A stretch of DNA of 64,000 nucleotides from Paenibacillus sp. V4I7. GTDB taxonomy: Bacteria > Bacillota > Bacilli > Paenibacillales > NBRC-103111. The translations under genes and the position numbers were made by a program. The stretch spans positions 6,921,001 through 6,985,000 of the forward strand of contig NZ_JAUSZD010000002.1 in assembly GCF_030817275.1 (NCBI RefSeq), read 5' to 3'. How positions within the stretch are numbered: the stretch's first letter is position 1; every line of letters begins with the position of its first letter. The notes beneath the pieces are model-generated. The model ran no database searches. It had not been told where the DNA came from and was given only the letters and a program-made list of their open reading frames with translations. Below, piece after piece: positions 43,783 through 53,040 of this stretch.

Positions 43783-44733
43783 TTAAACGCCACCGTATTT
43801 GAATAGGGAGGATAGGGACCCACCTTCATTAATAATGCGAATCGCATCAGACAACAGCGGAGCTACTGAAAGCACATTGAATTTTTCCGAATGTCCTTCC
43901 GGAATCGCAATGGAGTCCGTAATGATAACTTCCTTAATGCTAGGGTGATCTAAACGCTGCAGGGCTGGTCCAGAGAACACAGGATGTGTCGCACAAATAT
44001 ATACGTCATGCGCTCCTCTTTCCTTCAGACTCTCAACAACGTTGACAATCGTCGTACCGGTATCAATCAGATCCTCGATAATGATCGGTGTACGTCCTGC
44101 AACATCGCCAATGACGTGGGTAATCACAGACTCATTGTGTTCTGGGCGCTTCTTAATCATCATCGCGAATGGCGCATCGAGAATGTTCGCCATTTTTTCA
44201 GCAGTTGTCGCACGTCCCGCATCCGGAGATACGATGATCGGGTTAGGTAAATTTTTCTTCTTGATGCAATCACTGATAAGATCAAGAGCCGTCAGATGAT
44301 CCACCGGAATATTGAAGAAGCCTTGAATCGCAGGTGCATGAAGGTCAATCGTTACAACACGAGTTGCACCTGCTGCACTGAACAAGTCAGCTACTAATTT
44401 AGCAGAAATCGGCTCACGCGGAGCAGCTTTACGTTCTTGACGAGAGTAACCATAGTAAGGGATGACAAGGTTGATCGTTCTTGCAGAAGCTCTTTTCGCC
44501 GCATCCATCATGACCAGAAGTTCCATCATGTGCTCATTAATCGGATGGGAAAAAGTTTGTACCAGGAATACGTCACAGTTACGAATCGTTTCTTCGTAAA
44601 GACAGTAAATTTCTCCGCTTTTAAAACGGGAAAGCTTAATTTGTCCAAGCGGCTGGCCGAGCTCTTTACAAATACGTTCCGCAAGCTTCGGATTCGAAGA
44701 TCCGGAAAAGATTTTAACATTGTCGCTATGCAT
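43783..44733 (-). CDS. prs: ribose-phosphate pyrophosphokinase
   Basis: It makes PRPP from ribose 5-phosphate and ATP, feeding purine, pyrimidine and histidine synthesis; the his operon lies next to it. The 316-residue protein has FSGSSNPKLAERI, RFKSGEIY, the catalytic YYGYSRQERKAAPREPISAKLVA near 98-120, DLHAPAIQGFF, and the PRPP loop IIEDLIDTGTT near 218. The length is normal. Confidence 0.96.
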   Translation of the reverse strand: MHSDNVKIFSGSSNPKLAERICKELGQPLGQIKLSRFKSGEIYCLYEETIRNCDVFLVQTFSHPINEHMMELLVMMDAAKRASARTINLVIPYYGYSRQERKAAPREPISAKLVADLFSAAGATRVVTIDLHAPAIQGFFNIPVDHLTALDLISDCIKKKNLPNPIIVSPDAGRATTAEKMANILDAPFAMMIKKRPEHNESVITHVIGDVAGRTPIIIEDLIDTGTTIVNVVESLKERGAHDVYICATHPVFSGPALQRLDHPSIKEVIITDSIAIPEGHSEKFNVLSVAPLLSDAIRIINEGGSLSSLFKYGGV

Positions 44734-44808
44734 GGTTAATGGTTACCTCCGAAGGTTCATTAAATAGATTATACAGTTCCTACTCATTATACATGAAACA
44801 TGTCGAAA

Positions 44809-45615
44809 TTATAAAGTCACAAGATGTCGTTTTCGGGCAGAAAATGTGGCTATTTCGTTAAATCCAATGGATTTCAAGAGTTCCCTAGCTTCGTCCAAAT
44901 ATTGGGACAACCGATCCGGCTGGTGCGCGTCCGAACCTATCGTCAATGGAATTCCCACCTTATGACAATATTCCAGCATTCGGCGGCTCGGGAACATCTC
45001 TTTACACGGGTGGCGCAAGCCCGAAGCATTCAGCTCAATCGCAAGCCCACATTCTTTCACAGTGTCCAGTGCCGCCTTCTCCAGCTCCCACGGATCACGA
45101 TCCGGGACGTAACCAAATCGTTTAATCATATCTATATGACCGATATAGTCATACAGTCCAGTTCGGACTGCTTTCTTCACTGCCTCGTAGTATTGGGTAT
45201 AAACGGCATAAATATCCTTGCCATCCCAACCCGCAAGCTGCCTAAAATCAGAAATATCCCACTCGCCAAGGAAATGAACAGAACCGATAACATAGTCCCA
45301 TGGGTACGCTTTGACGATTGCGGCAATCTCCGTCTCAAAGCCTTCGATATAATCGCCCTCTAGCCCGACACGGATATCAATCTGATCTTTGTACTTCTCT
45401 TTAAGATGCAGACACTCCTCGACATAACGAGGCAGTTCTTCCATCGGCATGGCCATTTCCGGCCAATAAGTCGCAGGGTCCACATGCAAAAGCGGCATAT
45501 GATCCGAAAGCCCCAACTGTGTGAGTCCGATCTCGATGCCGCGTTTGACGTATTCCTCCAGTTCCCCAGAGGCGTGACCGCAGCGTACATGATGTGTATG
45601 ATAATCAATCAACAT
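44809..45615 (-). CDS. hisJ: histidinol-phosphatase, PHP family
   Basis: It removes phosphate from histidinol phosphate, the step before HisD. The 268-residue protein has PHP metal motifs DYHTHHVRCGHA at 4-15, LSDHMP near 37, EGDYIEG, IGSVHFLG near 111, GHIDMIKRFG and GSDAHQPDRL near 230. It lies just after hisI in the operon. Confidence 0.9.
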   Translation of the reverse strand: MLIDYHTHHVRCGHASGELEEYVKRGIEIGLTQLGLSDHMPLLHVDPATYWPEMAMPMEELPRYVEECLHLKEKYKDQIDIRVGLEGDYIEGFETEIAAIVKAYPWDYVIGSVHFLGEWDISDFRQLAGWDGKDIYAVYTQYYEAVKKAVRTGLYDYIGHIDMIKRFGYVPDRDPWELEKAALDTVKECGLAIELNASGLRHPCKEMFPSRRMLEYCHKVGIPLTIGSDAHQPDRLSQYLDEARELLKSIGFNEIATFSARKRHLVTL

Positions 45616-45641
45616 CGTGAATTCACTCCAGGTCGTTTTAT

Positions 45642-46304
45642 TTACTTTTTGACGTGCCGATTGGCCAGCTCTTTCATAATATCATCCAAAGGCAATTTAT
45701 TATTACGTAAAAGGACCATTAAGTGAAAAATAAGATCACTCGCTTCATAGCGAAGCTCTTCGTTATCTTTGTTTTTGGCTGCGATGATCACTTCGGCTGT
45801 TTCTTCGCCTACTTTTTTGAGAATCTTATCGACACCTTTTTCGAAAAGATACGTGGTATAAGCGCCCTCAGGACGCTCAGCGTCACGCGAAGCAATCACA
45901 GCTTCCAACTCGCCAAGGATCGCGAAACGATCACCTACAGAGGCAGCAGGTACGGCTTCTTGCACAGAACCTTCATCTCCCAGAGGAATGTTAGCTGTGA
46001 AGCACGTGTAAGTACCATTGTGGCAAGCAGGTCCCACTTGTTCCACGAGAACTAGCAGCGTGTCTGCATCGCAGTCGTAGCGCAGTGATTTTACTTTTTG
46101 CGTGTGACCGGAAGTTGCCCCCTTGTTCCACAACTCTTGACGGGAACGACTCCAGAACCAAGTATCACCTGTTTGTATCGTACGCTGCAATGACTCGCTA
46201 TTCATGTAAGCAAGCATGAGCACTTCTTTGCTGACTGCGTCCTGCACGATGGCAGGTACAAGACCCTGTGCATCATAAGTAATCTGATCTATTGAAAATG
46301 TCAT
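45642..46304 (-). CDS. hisI: bifunctional phosphoribosyl-AMP cyclohydrolase / phosphoribosyl-ATP pyrophosphatase
   Basis: The fused HisIE enzyme opens the purine ring and removes pyrophosphate in steps 2 and 3 of histidine synthesis. The cyclohydrolase domain (about 1-125) has VLMLAYMNSESL, TWFWSRSRQELWNKG, DCDADTLL and CHNGTYTCF; the pyrophosphatase domain (about 130-220) has YTTYLFEKGVDKILKKVGEE and EASDLIFHLMVLL. It overlaps hisF by 4 bases. Confidence 0.96.
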   Translation of the reverse strand: MTFSIDQITYDAQGLVPAIVQDAVSKEVLMLAYMNSESLQRTIQTGDTWFWSRSRQELWNKGATSGHTQKVKSLRYDCDADTLLVLVEQVGPACHNGTYTCFTANIPLGDEGSVQEAVPAASVGDRFAILGELEAVIASRDAERPEGAYTTYLFEKGVDKILKKVGEETAEVIIAAKNKDNEELRYEASDLIFHLMVLLRNNKLPLDDIMKELANRHVKK

Positions 46305-47059
46305 CGGATTTCAACCCCTTTACCTTTAAGGTCATCTTTGACCCCTTGAATCGTTAACTCTTTATAGTGAAAAATGGTTGCCGCCAGCCCTGCATCGGCT
46401 TTGCCTTCGGTAAATACATCGTAGAAATGCTCCGCTTTGCCCGCTCCACCGGAAGCAATAACAGGAATCGTGAGCAGCTCGGATACGGCACGTGTTAGCT
46501 TTAAATCAAAGCCATCCTTCGTTCCGTCTGCATCCATGCTAGTAAGCAAAATTTCTCCCGCGCCAAGCTCTTCCATACGCTTCGCCCACTCCAACGTCTT
46601 GATGCCAGTGGCGTTGCGTCCGCCATGCGTGAACACTTCCCACTCGCCCCACTCTGCATTAAATTTCGCATCAATGGCAACGACAATACACTGGGAACCG
46701 AACTTCCTCGCTCCATCCGAAACAAGCTGAGGATTGCGAACCGCTGCAGTGTTGATACCGATCTTATCAGCTCCGGCGCGAAGCAGCCGTTTCATGTCGT
46801 CCACACTGGAGATGCCGCCGCCTACGGTGAAAGGGATCGTAATCTCCCCTGCCGTTTGACGGACAACCTCCACCATCGTCGCCCGACCTTCCACCGATGC
46901 CGAAATATCGAGGAACACCAATTCATCCGCGCCCTCTTTATCGTAAATCGCTGCCAACTCCACCGGGTCGCCTGCATCGCGCAAATTAACGAAATTAACG
47001 CCCTTGACCACCCTGCCATCCTTGACGTCTAGACAAGGTATAATTCTTTTGGCTAACAT
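46301..47059 (-). CDS. hisF: imidazole glycerol phosphate synthase subunit HisF
   Basis: The cyclase subunit uses ammonia made by HisH to form imidazole glycerol phosphate and AICAR. The 252-residue barrel begins LAKRIIPCLDVKDGRVVKGVNF with Asp11, has TVGGGISSVDD, GADKIGINTAAV, LTSMDADGTKDGFD with Asp130 and VIASGGAGKAEH. I chose the ATG at 47059; the 13 extra codons upstream do not match the family. hisA, normally between hisH and hisF, is absent. Confidence 0.96.
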   Translation of the reverse strand: MLAKRIIPCLDVKDGRVVKGVNFVNLRDAGDPVELAAIYDKEGADELVFLDISASVEGRATMVEVVRQTAGEITIPFTVGGGISSVDDMKRLLRAGADKIGINTAAVRNPQLVSDGARKFGSQCIVVAIDAKFNAEWGEWEVFTHGGRNATGIKTLEWAKRMEELGAGEILLTSMDADGTKDGFDLKLTRAVSELLTIPVIASGGAGKAEHFYDVFTEGKADAGLAATIFHYKELTIQGVKDDLKGKGVEIR

Positions 47060-47107
47060 GATGGGCACTTCCTTCCTTACCTGATTATCTAAAAGCAAAA
47101 GAGCAAA

Positions 47108-47713
47108 CTATTTGCACATTTTCAGAAAATTATTAAGCAATTGCATGCCGATATCCCCACTTTTTTCGGGGTGAAACTGCATGCCGTATATGTTATCTCT
47201 GCCTACAATGGCCGTCACTGGCTGATGGTAATCCGTTACCGCCAGCAGGTCGCCTTCGCGCTCCGGCTTCGCATGATAGGAGTGGACGAAGTACACGTGC
47301 CCTTCATCGATACCTTGAAAAATCGGACTGTCATTTTGCTTGTGGACTAATCGATTCCAACCCATGTGCGGTACCTTGTAGTCGCCGCGAAAGCGAACGA
47401 CCGAGCCAGGCAAAAGGGCAAGCCCCTCATGATCCCCGTGCTCCTCGCTGCTGGCGAACAACAACTGCATGCCAAGGCAAATACCCAACAGAGGCTTACC
47501 CGATGCCGCATAACGGATGACGACATCATTCAGCCCCGACTCACGCAGCTGCTCCATCGCATCCCCGAATGCTCCTACACCTGGCAGGATAGCACCCTCA
47601 GCTGCTAGGATCTTCTCAGCATCCCCTGTTACAACAGCTTCGTAGCCTAGACGTTCGACAGCCTTGCTTACGCTGTGCAAATTACCCATTCCATAATCAA
47701 TAATGGCGATCAT
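47108..47713 (-). CDS. hisH: imidazole glycerol phosphate synthase glutaminase subunit HisH
   Basis: It releases ammonia from glutamine for HisF. The 201-residue class I amidotransferase has IIDYGMGNLHSV, ILPGVGAFGDAM, the nucleophile Cys in LLGICLGMQLLF near 79, and the His-Glu pair in YGMQFHPEKSG near 182-184. It begins 2 bases after the hisB stop. Confidence 0.96.
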   Translation of the reverse strand: MIAIIDYGMGNLHSVSKAVERLGYEAVVTGDAEKILAAEGAILPGVGAFGDAMEQLRESGLNDVVIRYAASGKPLLGICLGMQLLFASSEEHGDHEGLALLPGSVVRFRGDYKVPHMGWNRLVHKQNDSPIFQGIDEGHVYFVHSYHAKPEREGDLLAVTDYHQPVTAIVGRDNIYGMQFHPEKSGDIGMQLLNNFLKMCK

Positions 47714-47715
47714 TC

Positions 47716-48324
47716 TTACAGCACTCCCTTCGTCGAAGGAACCCCCTGCACACGAGGATCGATCGATGTCGCTTCATCCAGCGCTCGGCCTAAAGCTTTA
47801 AACACTGCTTCAATCATGTGATGCGTGTTTTGTCCGTAATGCATAATAACATGCAGCGTGATACGGGCTTCCAGAGCAAACTTCCACAGAAACTCTTGAA
47901 CAAGCTGCGTATCAAAACTGCCCACCGTTTGTGAAGGATACTGCGCGCGATATTCGAAATGCGGTCGGTTGCTAATGTCGATGACAACTTGAGCAAGGGC
48001 TTCATCCATAGGGACGAATACGCTGGCATAGCGTTTAATCCCTTTTTTATCGCCTAGTGCTTCACGAAGGGTTTGACCTAAACAAATGCCGATATCTTCA
48101 ACCGTATGATGATCATCGATCTCGATATCGCCTTTAGCGACTACGTTTAGATCGAACTGTCCGTGTTTCGTGAACAAATCAAGCATATGGTTCAAGAAAG
48201 GAACATCAGTTTGGATCTCAGAGACCCCTGTTCCATCTACTTGAAACGCGAGGGTAATGTCAGTCTCATTCGTTTTACGGGCTACACGCGCTGAGCGAGT
48301 GATCCCTTTATCTTGTTCAGCCAT
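47716..48324 (-). CDS. hisB: imidazoleglycerol-phosphate dehydratase
   Basis: It dehydrates imidazole glycerol phosphate. The 202-residue protein is the stand-alone dehydratase (no phosphatase fused). Metal and catalytic motifs are VPFLNHMLDLFTKHG, DDHHTVEDIGI near 72, FVPMDEALA, RPHFEYRA and HHMIEAVFKA. Its start overlaps the hisD stop by 1 base. Confidence 0.96.
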   Translation of the reverse strand: MAEQDKGITRSARVARKTNETDITLAFQVDGTGVSEIQTDVPFLNHMLDLFTKHGQFDLNVVAKGDIEIDDHHTVEDIGICLGQTLREALGDKKGIKRYASVFVPMDEALAQVVIDISNRPHFEYRAQYPSQTVGSFDTQLVQEFLWKFALEARITLHVIMHYGQNTHHMIEAVFKALGRALDEATSIDPRVQGVPSTKGVL

Positions 48325-49619
48325 TATGTCAACTTCCCTTCCTTCTTGAGTCGAATCTCTACCGCTCTTGCATGACCTTCCAACCCTTCGTTACGGGCAA
48401 GCGTCATAATCATTTCGCCGTTTGCGATCAGTGCTTCCTTGCTATAGTGAATAACACTTGATTTTTTGAGGAAATCGTCCACATTCAGTGGCGATGAAAA
48501 GCGGGCTGTGCCATTTGTCGGCAGCACATGGTTAGGTCCAGCGAAATAATCGCCGACGGGTTCCGTGCTGTAGGCGCCGAGGAAAATAGCTCCAGCATTC
48601 TCAATGCGAGGCAGCAGGTTAAAAGGCTCCTGTACCAACAGCTCGCAATGCTCCGGCGCCAAACGATTGACAACGTCAACGCCCTCGTCCAAGTTATCCA
48701 CAAGGAGTATAGCTCCTTTGGTCGCTGTGGACACAGAGGCGATGGCTTTCTTCGGCAGCACATCCAGCTGCCGCCACAGCTCTTGCCGAACCGCTTCGGC
48801 AAGCTCTCTTGATGGTGTCACCAGAATCGACGGTGACATCTCGTCATGCTCGGCCTGCGCCAGCAAATCGGCCGCGACATATTCAGGATCGGCGTGCTCA
48901 TCAGCAAGCACGACGATGTCGGTTGGTCCGGCGATCATATCGATATCGACAACGCCGAACACGAAGCGTTTCGCCAGCGCGACGTAAATGTTGCCTGGCC
49001 CGACGATCTTATCGACCGGCGGGATCGATTCCGTGCCGTAGGCCAGCGCGGCTACCGCCTGCGCCCCGCCTACGCGGTAGATCTCTTTTACACCCGCTTC
49101 GGCCGCTGCCACGAGGATATGCGGGTTGATGCCCTCTTCCCCAGCGGTGGCCGGAGGCGTCACCATCGCGATCTCCGGCACCCCCGCGACGATCGCGGGG
49201 ATGGCGTTCATGAGCACGGAGGAAGGGTAAGCCGCCTTCCCTCCGGGCACGTACAATCCGACCCGCTTCAGCGGTCGGATGATTTGGCCCAGCAGGCTGC
49301 CGTTCGCCTGCAGGTCCATCCACGACGTGCGTTTCTGCTTCTCATGAAACGCACGAATGTTAGCGGCGGCTTGTCGCAGCGCCGCCAGGAACTCGGCGTC
49401 GACCTGCGCGTACGCCGCTTGGATCTCCTCGTCGCTGACGCGAAGCTCAACGACGGTGACGCGGTCGAACTCCTGCGCCATGCGTCGCAGCGCGGCATCT
49501 CCGTCCTGCCGCACCTCATCGATGATGCGGCGGACGGTCTCATTTTGCTCGGGTGAGCCGTATTCGACCTCGCGGTTCAATTGATATTCCGAGGCGGGAA
49601 GTATCCGCATCTTCATCAT
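48324..49619 (-). CDS. hisD: histidinol dehydrogenase
   Basis: It oxidises histidinol to histidine in two NAD-linked steps using zinc. The 431-residue protein has KRVGLYVPGGKAAYPSSVLMNAIPA near 117-141, VGPGNIYVALAKR, the zinc site segment AEHDEMSPSILVT near 265, and GPNHVLPT near 365. The start could be the first ATG 49619 or, better spaced from GAGAGG, the ATG at 49610. Confidence 0.96.
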   Translation of the reverse strand: MMKMRILPASEYQLNREVEYGSPEQNETVRRIIDEVRQDGDAALRRMAQEFDRVTVVELRVSDEEIQAAYAQVDAEFLAALRQAAANIRAFHEKQKRTSWMDLQANGSLLGQIIRPLKRVGLYVPGGKAAYPSSVLMNAIPAIVAGVPEIAMVTPPATAGEEGINPHILVAAAEAGVKEIYRVGGAQAVAALAYGTESIPPVDKIVGPGNIYVALAKRFVFGVVDIDMIAGPTDIVVLADEHADPEYVAADLLAQAEHDEMSPSILVTPSRELAEAVRQELWRQLDVLPKKAIASVSTATKGAILLVDNLDEGVDVVNRLAPEHCELLVQEPFNLLPRIENAGAIFLGAYSTEPVGDYFAGPNHVLPTNGTARFSSPLNVDDFLKKSSVIHYSKEALIANGEMIMTLARNEGLEGHARAVEIRLKKEGKLT

Positions 49620-49649
49620 CCTCTCTTGAGTGTTACTTATCTAATCCCT

Positions 49650-50285
49650 CTAAACCTTCATTACAGGCAAAACAGCCTGCAGCATATCACATAACCGCTG
49701 AATAGAATCATTCTTCATGCGGTAACTCACCCGATTCGCAATTAAGCGGCTCGTAATCTGAAAAATCTCCTCTTGCTCCACAAGTCCGTTCTCCCGAAGC
49801 GTCTCTCCTGTTTCGACCATATCCACGATCCGGTCAGCAAGACCAATAAGCGGCGCAAGCTCGATAGAGCCGTTTAGCTTGATAACCTCAACCTGCTGCC
49901 CTCGCTCGCGAAAATACTGAGAAGCGACGTTCGGATACTTCGTCGCGACGCGCGGATTAATCTCTTGCTTCCAATCCGGCAGTCCAATAACCGACATCCG
50001 GCACCGTGCAATGCCCAGATCCAGAAGCTCGTACACGTTGCGGTTCTCCTCCATCAGAACATCCTTGCCGACAACCCCGATATCCGCTACGCCATATTCG
50101 ACATAGGTAGGAACATCCACCGGTTTCGCCAAAATGAATTCCATTCTTGCCTCATAGACAGGAATGATTAACCGGCGTCCTTCTTCCAGGTCCTCCGGAA
50201 TTGGCAGACCCGCTTTATGAAAAAGCTTCGCTGCTTGTTTATAAATACGGCCTTTCGGCATCGCTACTTTTAGAATATCATCCAA
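49650..50285 (-). CDS. hisG: ATP phosphoribosyltransferase catalytic subunit (short form)
   Basis: It joins ATP and PRPP in the first step of histidine synthesis. At 211 residues it is the short form, which needs HisZ. It has AMPKGRIYKQA, EFILAKPVDVPTYVEYGVADIGVVGKDVL, KYPNVASQYF and the PRPP-type stretch KLNGSIELAPLIGLADRIVDMVETGETL. I chose the TTG at 50285, 9 bases after GGAGG, because the frame upstream of it is the ribosome site itself. Confidence 0.95.
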   Translation of the reverse strand: MDDILKVAMPKGRIYKQAAKLFHKAGLPIPEDLEEGRRLIIPVYEARMEFILAKPVDVPTYVEYGVADIGVVGKDVLMEENRNVYELLDLGIARCRMSVIGLPDWKQEINPRVATKYPNVASQYFRERGQQVEVIKLNGSIELAPLIGLADRIVDMVETGETLRENGLVEQEEIFQITSRLIANRVSYRMKNDSIQRLCDMLQAVLPVMKV

Positions 50286-50335
50286 CGTTCCAACCTCCTT
50301 TAAACTTCCAACCAACGGAGCGAGATCCCTTCATG

Positions 50336-50462
50336 CTTTTGATTTCGCTTTTGCTTCTGCACTTGCGGCTCTTGCACTTGTTCTTGAACTTGCTCTTAAA
50401 CTTGCTCTTAAACTTGCTCTTGTTCTTGTTCTTGTTCTTGCTCTTGCTCTTGCACTTGCTCG
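50336..50462. repeat. degenerate hexanucleotide tandem repeat between hisZ and hisG
   Basis: About 20 copies of a 6-base unit, CTTGCT or CTTGTT with variants, run through the gap between hisZ and hisG. The minus-strand reading is a string of GAGCAA/GAACAA. One reading would code for Glu-Gln repeats right after the hisZ TGA. The unit being 6 bases, changes in number do not shift a frame. Confidence 0.8.
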
Positions 50463-50464
50463 AA

Positions 50465-51682
50465 TCAAACCGCTACATCAATCATCGTAATAACATCACT
50501 ATAAACCGTTCCGTGAAGCTCGTACTGGCCGTCTCCCTTGTTCAACAACTCGTTCGACCAAGCTTCATACTCGCTCACTAATTGTGTGATAATGATAACC
50601 TCATCATCACTGCTGCGCATAGCTTTCGCCAGCTGCAGCGCTTCTTCACGATGTTCAGCATCATAAGCAATCAGCACACGACCTGGCTGCTCCACGTTCT
50701 CTTTTCCTGTAACCTCGAGGATTCGATTCGTCTTGAGCGCAAACCCCGTCGCCGGAGCCGGACGTCCAAACTGACTCAGCAGATTATCATATCTGCCTCC
50801 ACTGCAAACTGGGAAGCCTAAATCAGACGCATATCCCTCAAAGGTCATACCTGTATAGTAGGAGAAATCTCCAATCATCGTTAAATCAATCACAACATGC
50901 TCACTAACCCCATAGGCTTTCAATACATCCCAGACTTCGCATAAATGACGAATCGCATCCATCGCGATAGGGTGCTGTGATACCATGCGAGCTTGCTCGC
51001 AAATTTCATCTCCGCCTCTAAGCCGCAGCACGCCATTCAATTCACGTTCCACTTCAGGTGTAAGAGCCAACGACTTAATGGCTTCGCGGTATCCCACATA
51101 ATCCCGACTAAGTAAATGCTCTTTCAGCGCTAGCTGTTCATCACTGCGCCCTTCCAGTGTTTCCTGGAACAAACCGTTCAGGAAGCCTACGTGACCGAGC
51201 GCAATCTTAAACGCGCCTACGCCAGCCGCCTGCAACGAAGCAATCGCTAACGCTACAACCTCAGCATCCGCTTCGGATGAAGCATCTCCAATAAGCTCGA
51301 CGCCCGTCTGGAAAAACTCTGAATCCCGCCCAGCTTCCTCTTCAATCGAACGAAAAACATTCGAATGATAAGATAAGCGCAATGGGAACGCATGTTCTTT
51401 GAGCAAGGAAGAAGCTACTCGAGCTATAGGCGCTGTCAATTCAGACCGCAAAACAAGCGTCTTTCCCTTACGGTCGAGCAGCTTGAACAGCTTCTTATCT
51501 TCTGTGGAGCTCGCAACACCAACGGTATCGTAATATTCGAGTGTAGGCGTAATGATCTGGTTATAACCCCAGCGTTCCATACAGGCCAATACACGGAATT
51601 CAATATTTCGCAGTTTCGTAACCGCTTCGGGCAAATAATCTTTAACCCCTAACGGTTTTTCAAATACTTTTGGCTTTGACAC
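50465..51682 (-). CDS. hisZ: ATP phosphoribosyltransferase regulatory subunit HisZ
   Basis: HisZ is a histidyl-tRNA synthetase-like protein that binds short HisG and gives it feedback control by histidine. The 405-residue protein has the class II synthetase fold (GVKDYLPEAVTKLRNIE, VLRSELTAPIARV, REFFQTG-like DSEFFQTGVELIG) and FSYYTGMTFEGYA, without the full synthetase anticodon domain. The start is GTG 51682. No T-box or other riboswitch was seen in the 200 bases upstream. Confidence 0.94.
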   Translation of the reverse strand: MSKPKVFEKPLGVKDYLPEAVTKLRNIEFRVLACMERWGYNQIITPTLEYYDTVGVASSTEDKKLFKLLDRKGKTLVLRSELTAPIARVASSLLKEHAFPLRLSYHSNVFRSIEEEAGRDSEFFQTGVELIGDASSEADAEVVALAIASLQAAGVGAFKIALGHVGFLNGLFQETLEGRSDEQLALKEHLLSRDYVGYREAIKSLALTPEVERELNGVLRLRGGDEICEQARMVSQHPIAMDAIRHLCEVWDVLKAYGVSEHVVIDLTMIGDFSYYTGMTFEGYASDLGFPVCSGGRYDNLLSQFGRPAPATGFALKTNRILEVTGKENVEQPGRVLIAYDAEHREEALQLAKAMRSSDDEVIIITQLVSEYEAWSNELLNKGDGQYELHGTVYSDVITMIDVAV

Positions 51683-51850
51683 CGTCTCACCTCAACATGT
51701 AGGAATTCAATTTCCTTTTTATTTACTTTAACACAGTAACGTGCTACCATACTACCAAAATAAAGAATGTACGGCTATTTTATCACGTAAGCTTAGGACC
51801 GTCAATCGTCTTTCCCCTGATTATCAGCTCTTAGATATCCTCATTCGTAC

Positions 51851-51874
51851 GCAAAAAAAAGAGCTGTACGGCTC
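51851..51874 (-). terminator. terminator after the acyltransferase gene
   Basis: AGAGC-CGTACA-GCTCT on the minus strand is followed by eight T. Confidence 0.75.
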
Positions 51875-51889
51875 TATAGCATACAACTC

Positions 51890-52384
51890 TCATTTCTCAT
51901 TCATTCTTTCACGAATCGTCTGAAGTGGATTTCCTGCCACAAAGCTATACGGCGCTACATCCTTGTGCACAACCGAACCCGCTCCAATAATGGCATAGTC
52001 TCCAATCGTCACACCGGGCAGAATCGTCGTATTGGCACCTACCATCACATGCGATCCAATATTTACATCCCCGAGTCTATATTCATTGGTTAAATATTCA
52101 TGAGCCAATATCGTCGAGTTGTACCCAATAATCGTATTGCTCCCTATATGAATCTTCTCTGGAAAAAAGACATCCACCATCACCATCAAAGCAAAAGCGG
52201 TATGCTCACCAACCTTCATCCCCAGTACGTGTCTGTAGATCCAATTTTTCATACGCAGTGAAGGCGAGTACCGCGTTATTTGAATGAATACGAAATTCCG
52301 CATCGCCTTCCATTTGCTAACGGTATGATAGATTTGCCACAAAGCATTAGGTCCATCTACCGGATACTTATCCGTTTTTCTCAA
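51890..52384 (-). CDS. hexapeptide-repeat acyltransferase
   Basis: The 164-residue protein has the left-handed beta-helix repeats of sugar or amino-acid acetyltransferases (IHIGSNTIIGYNSTILAHEY, VNIGSHVMVGANTTILPGVTIGDYAIIGAGSVVHKDVAPYSFVAGNP). It matches the yvoF-type gene found after ppaX in Bacillus. I chose the TTG at 52384, which overlaps the ppaX stop as TTGA, because upstream codons read into ppaX. Substrate is unknown. Confidence 0.8.
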   Translation of the reverse strand: MRKTDKYPVDGPNALWQIYHTVSKWKAMRNFVFIQITRYSPSLRMKNWIYRHVLGMKVGEHTAFALMVMVDVFFPEKIHIGSNTIIGYNSTILAHEYLTNEYRLGDVNIGSHVMVGANTTILPGVTIGDYAIIGAGSVVHKDVAPYSFVAGNPLQTIRERMNEK

Positions 52385-53040
52385 ACAGCATCCACATCCG
52401 ACGTCAGCCCCACAATAGGAAGCAGGTCTAGCATATCGTTGATCAGATGATCCGGGTTGTACTGCTCTAAGTAGGAGCGCCCTTTCCATGACCAAGATAC
52501 GCCAACAGATATAACGCCCGCATTATGGGCTGCCTCAATGTCATAATGGCTGTCTCCAACCATCACCGCTTGGTCCGCAGTACTTCCTAACATCTTAAGC
52601 GCTGCAATTATGCCTTCCGGATGCGGTTTCGGCTCCTTTACATCTTCAACGGTCACGATGGTACTCACGAAAGCATCCAGTCCGTAGAGCTTTAAGCCCA
52701 TCAAAGTGGTTTGCCGAATCTTGCTCGTTACGATTCCTATTTTAATCCCGTTTGCGTGCAGCTTTGCCATCGCTGTATGTACATTCGGGAATTCTTTGAC
52801 CAGCTCATCATGCTTGGATAAGTTGAAGGTTCGATACTTCTTAATGATTTCTTCAACCTCTTTTCGGCCTGTAAAAAATTCCATTTGTTCCACAAGCGGA
52901 CGCCCCATATTCGGAATGATGAGTTCCCGACTGACAGGCTCTGCCGTCTCGCCTTCCAAACTATGCAAAAAAGATTGCACAATAAGCTCGTTCGTATCAA
53001 CAATCGTTCCATCCAGATCAAACAGTACGGTTTGAATCAT
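52381..53040 (-). CDS. ppaX: pyrophosphatase PpaX
   Basis: PpaX hydrolyses the pyrophosphate made when HprK removes phosphate from HPr-Ser-P. The 219-residue HAD protein has the nucleophile motif LFDLDGTIVDTNEL at 6-19, VTSKIR near 100, KPHPEGI near 138 and VGDSHYDIEAAHNAG near 160. It overlaps lgt by 23 bases, in the order hprK-lgt-ppaX known from Bacillus. Confidence 0.92.
   Translation of the reverse strand: MIQTVLFDLDGTIVDTNELIVQSFLHSLEGETAEPVSRELIIPNMGRPLVEQMEFFTGRKEVEEIIKKYRTFNLSKHDELVKEFPNVHTAMAKLHANGIKIGIVTSKIRQTTLMGLKLYGLDAFVSTIVTVEDVKEPKPHPEGIIAALKMLGSTADQAVMVGDSHYDIEAAHNAGVISVGVSWSWKGRSYLEQYNPDHLINDMLDLLPIVGLTSDVDAV

Noticed and set aside
50201..50581. 126-codon Leu/Phe-rich frame on the plus strand
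   Set aside because: It is a translation of the hexanucleotide repeat and of antisense his sequence.
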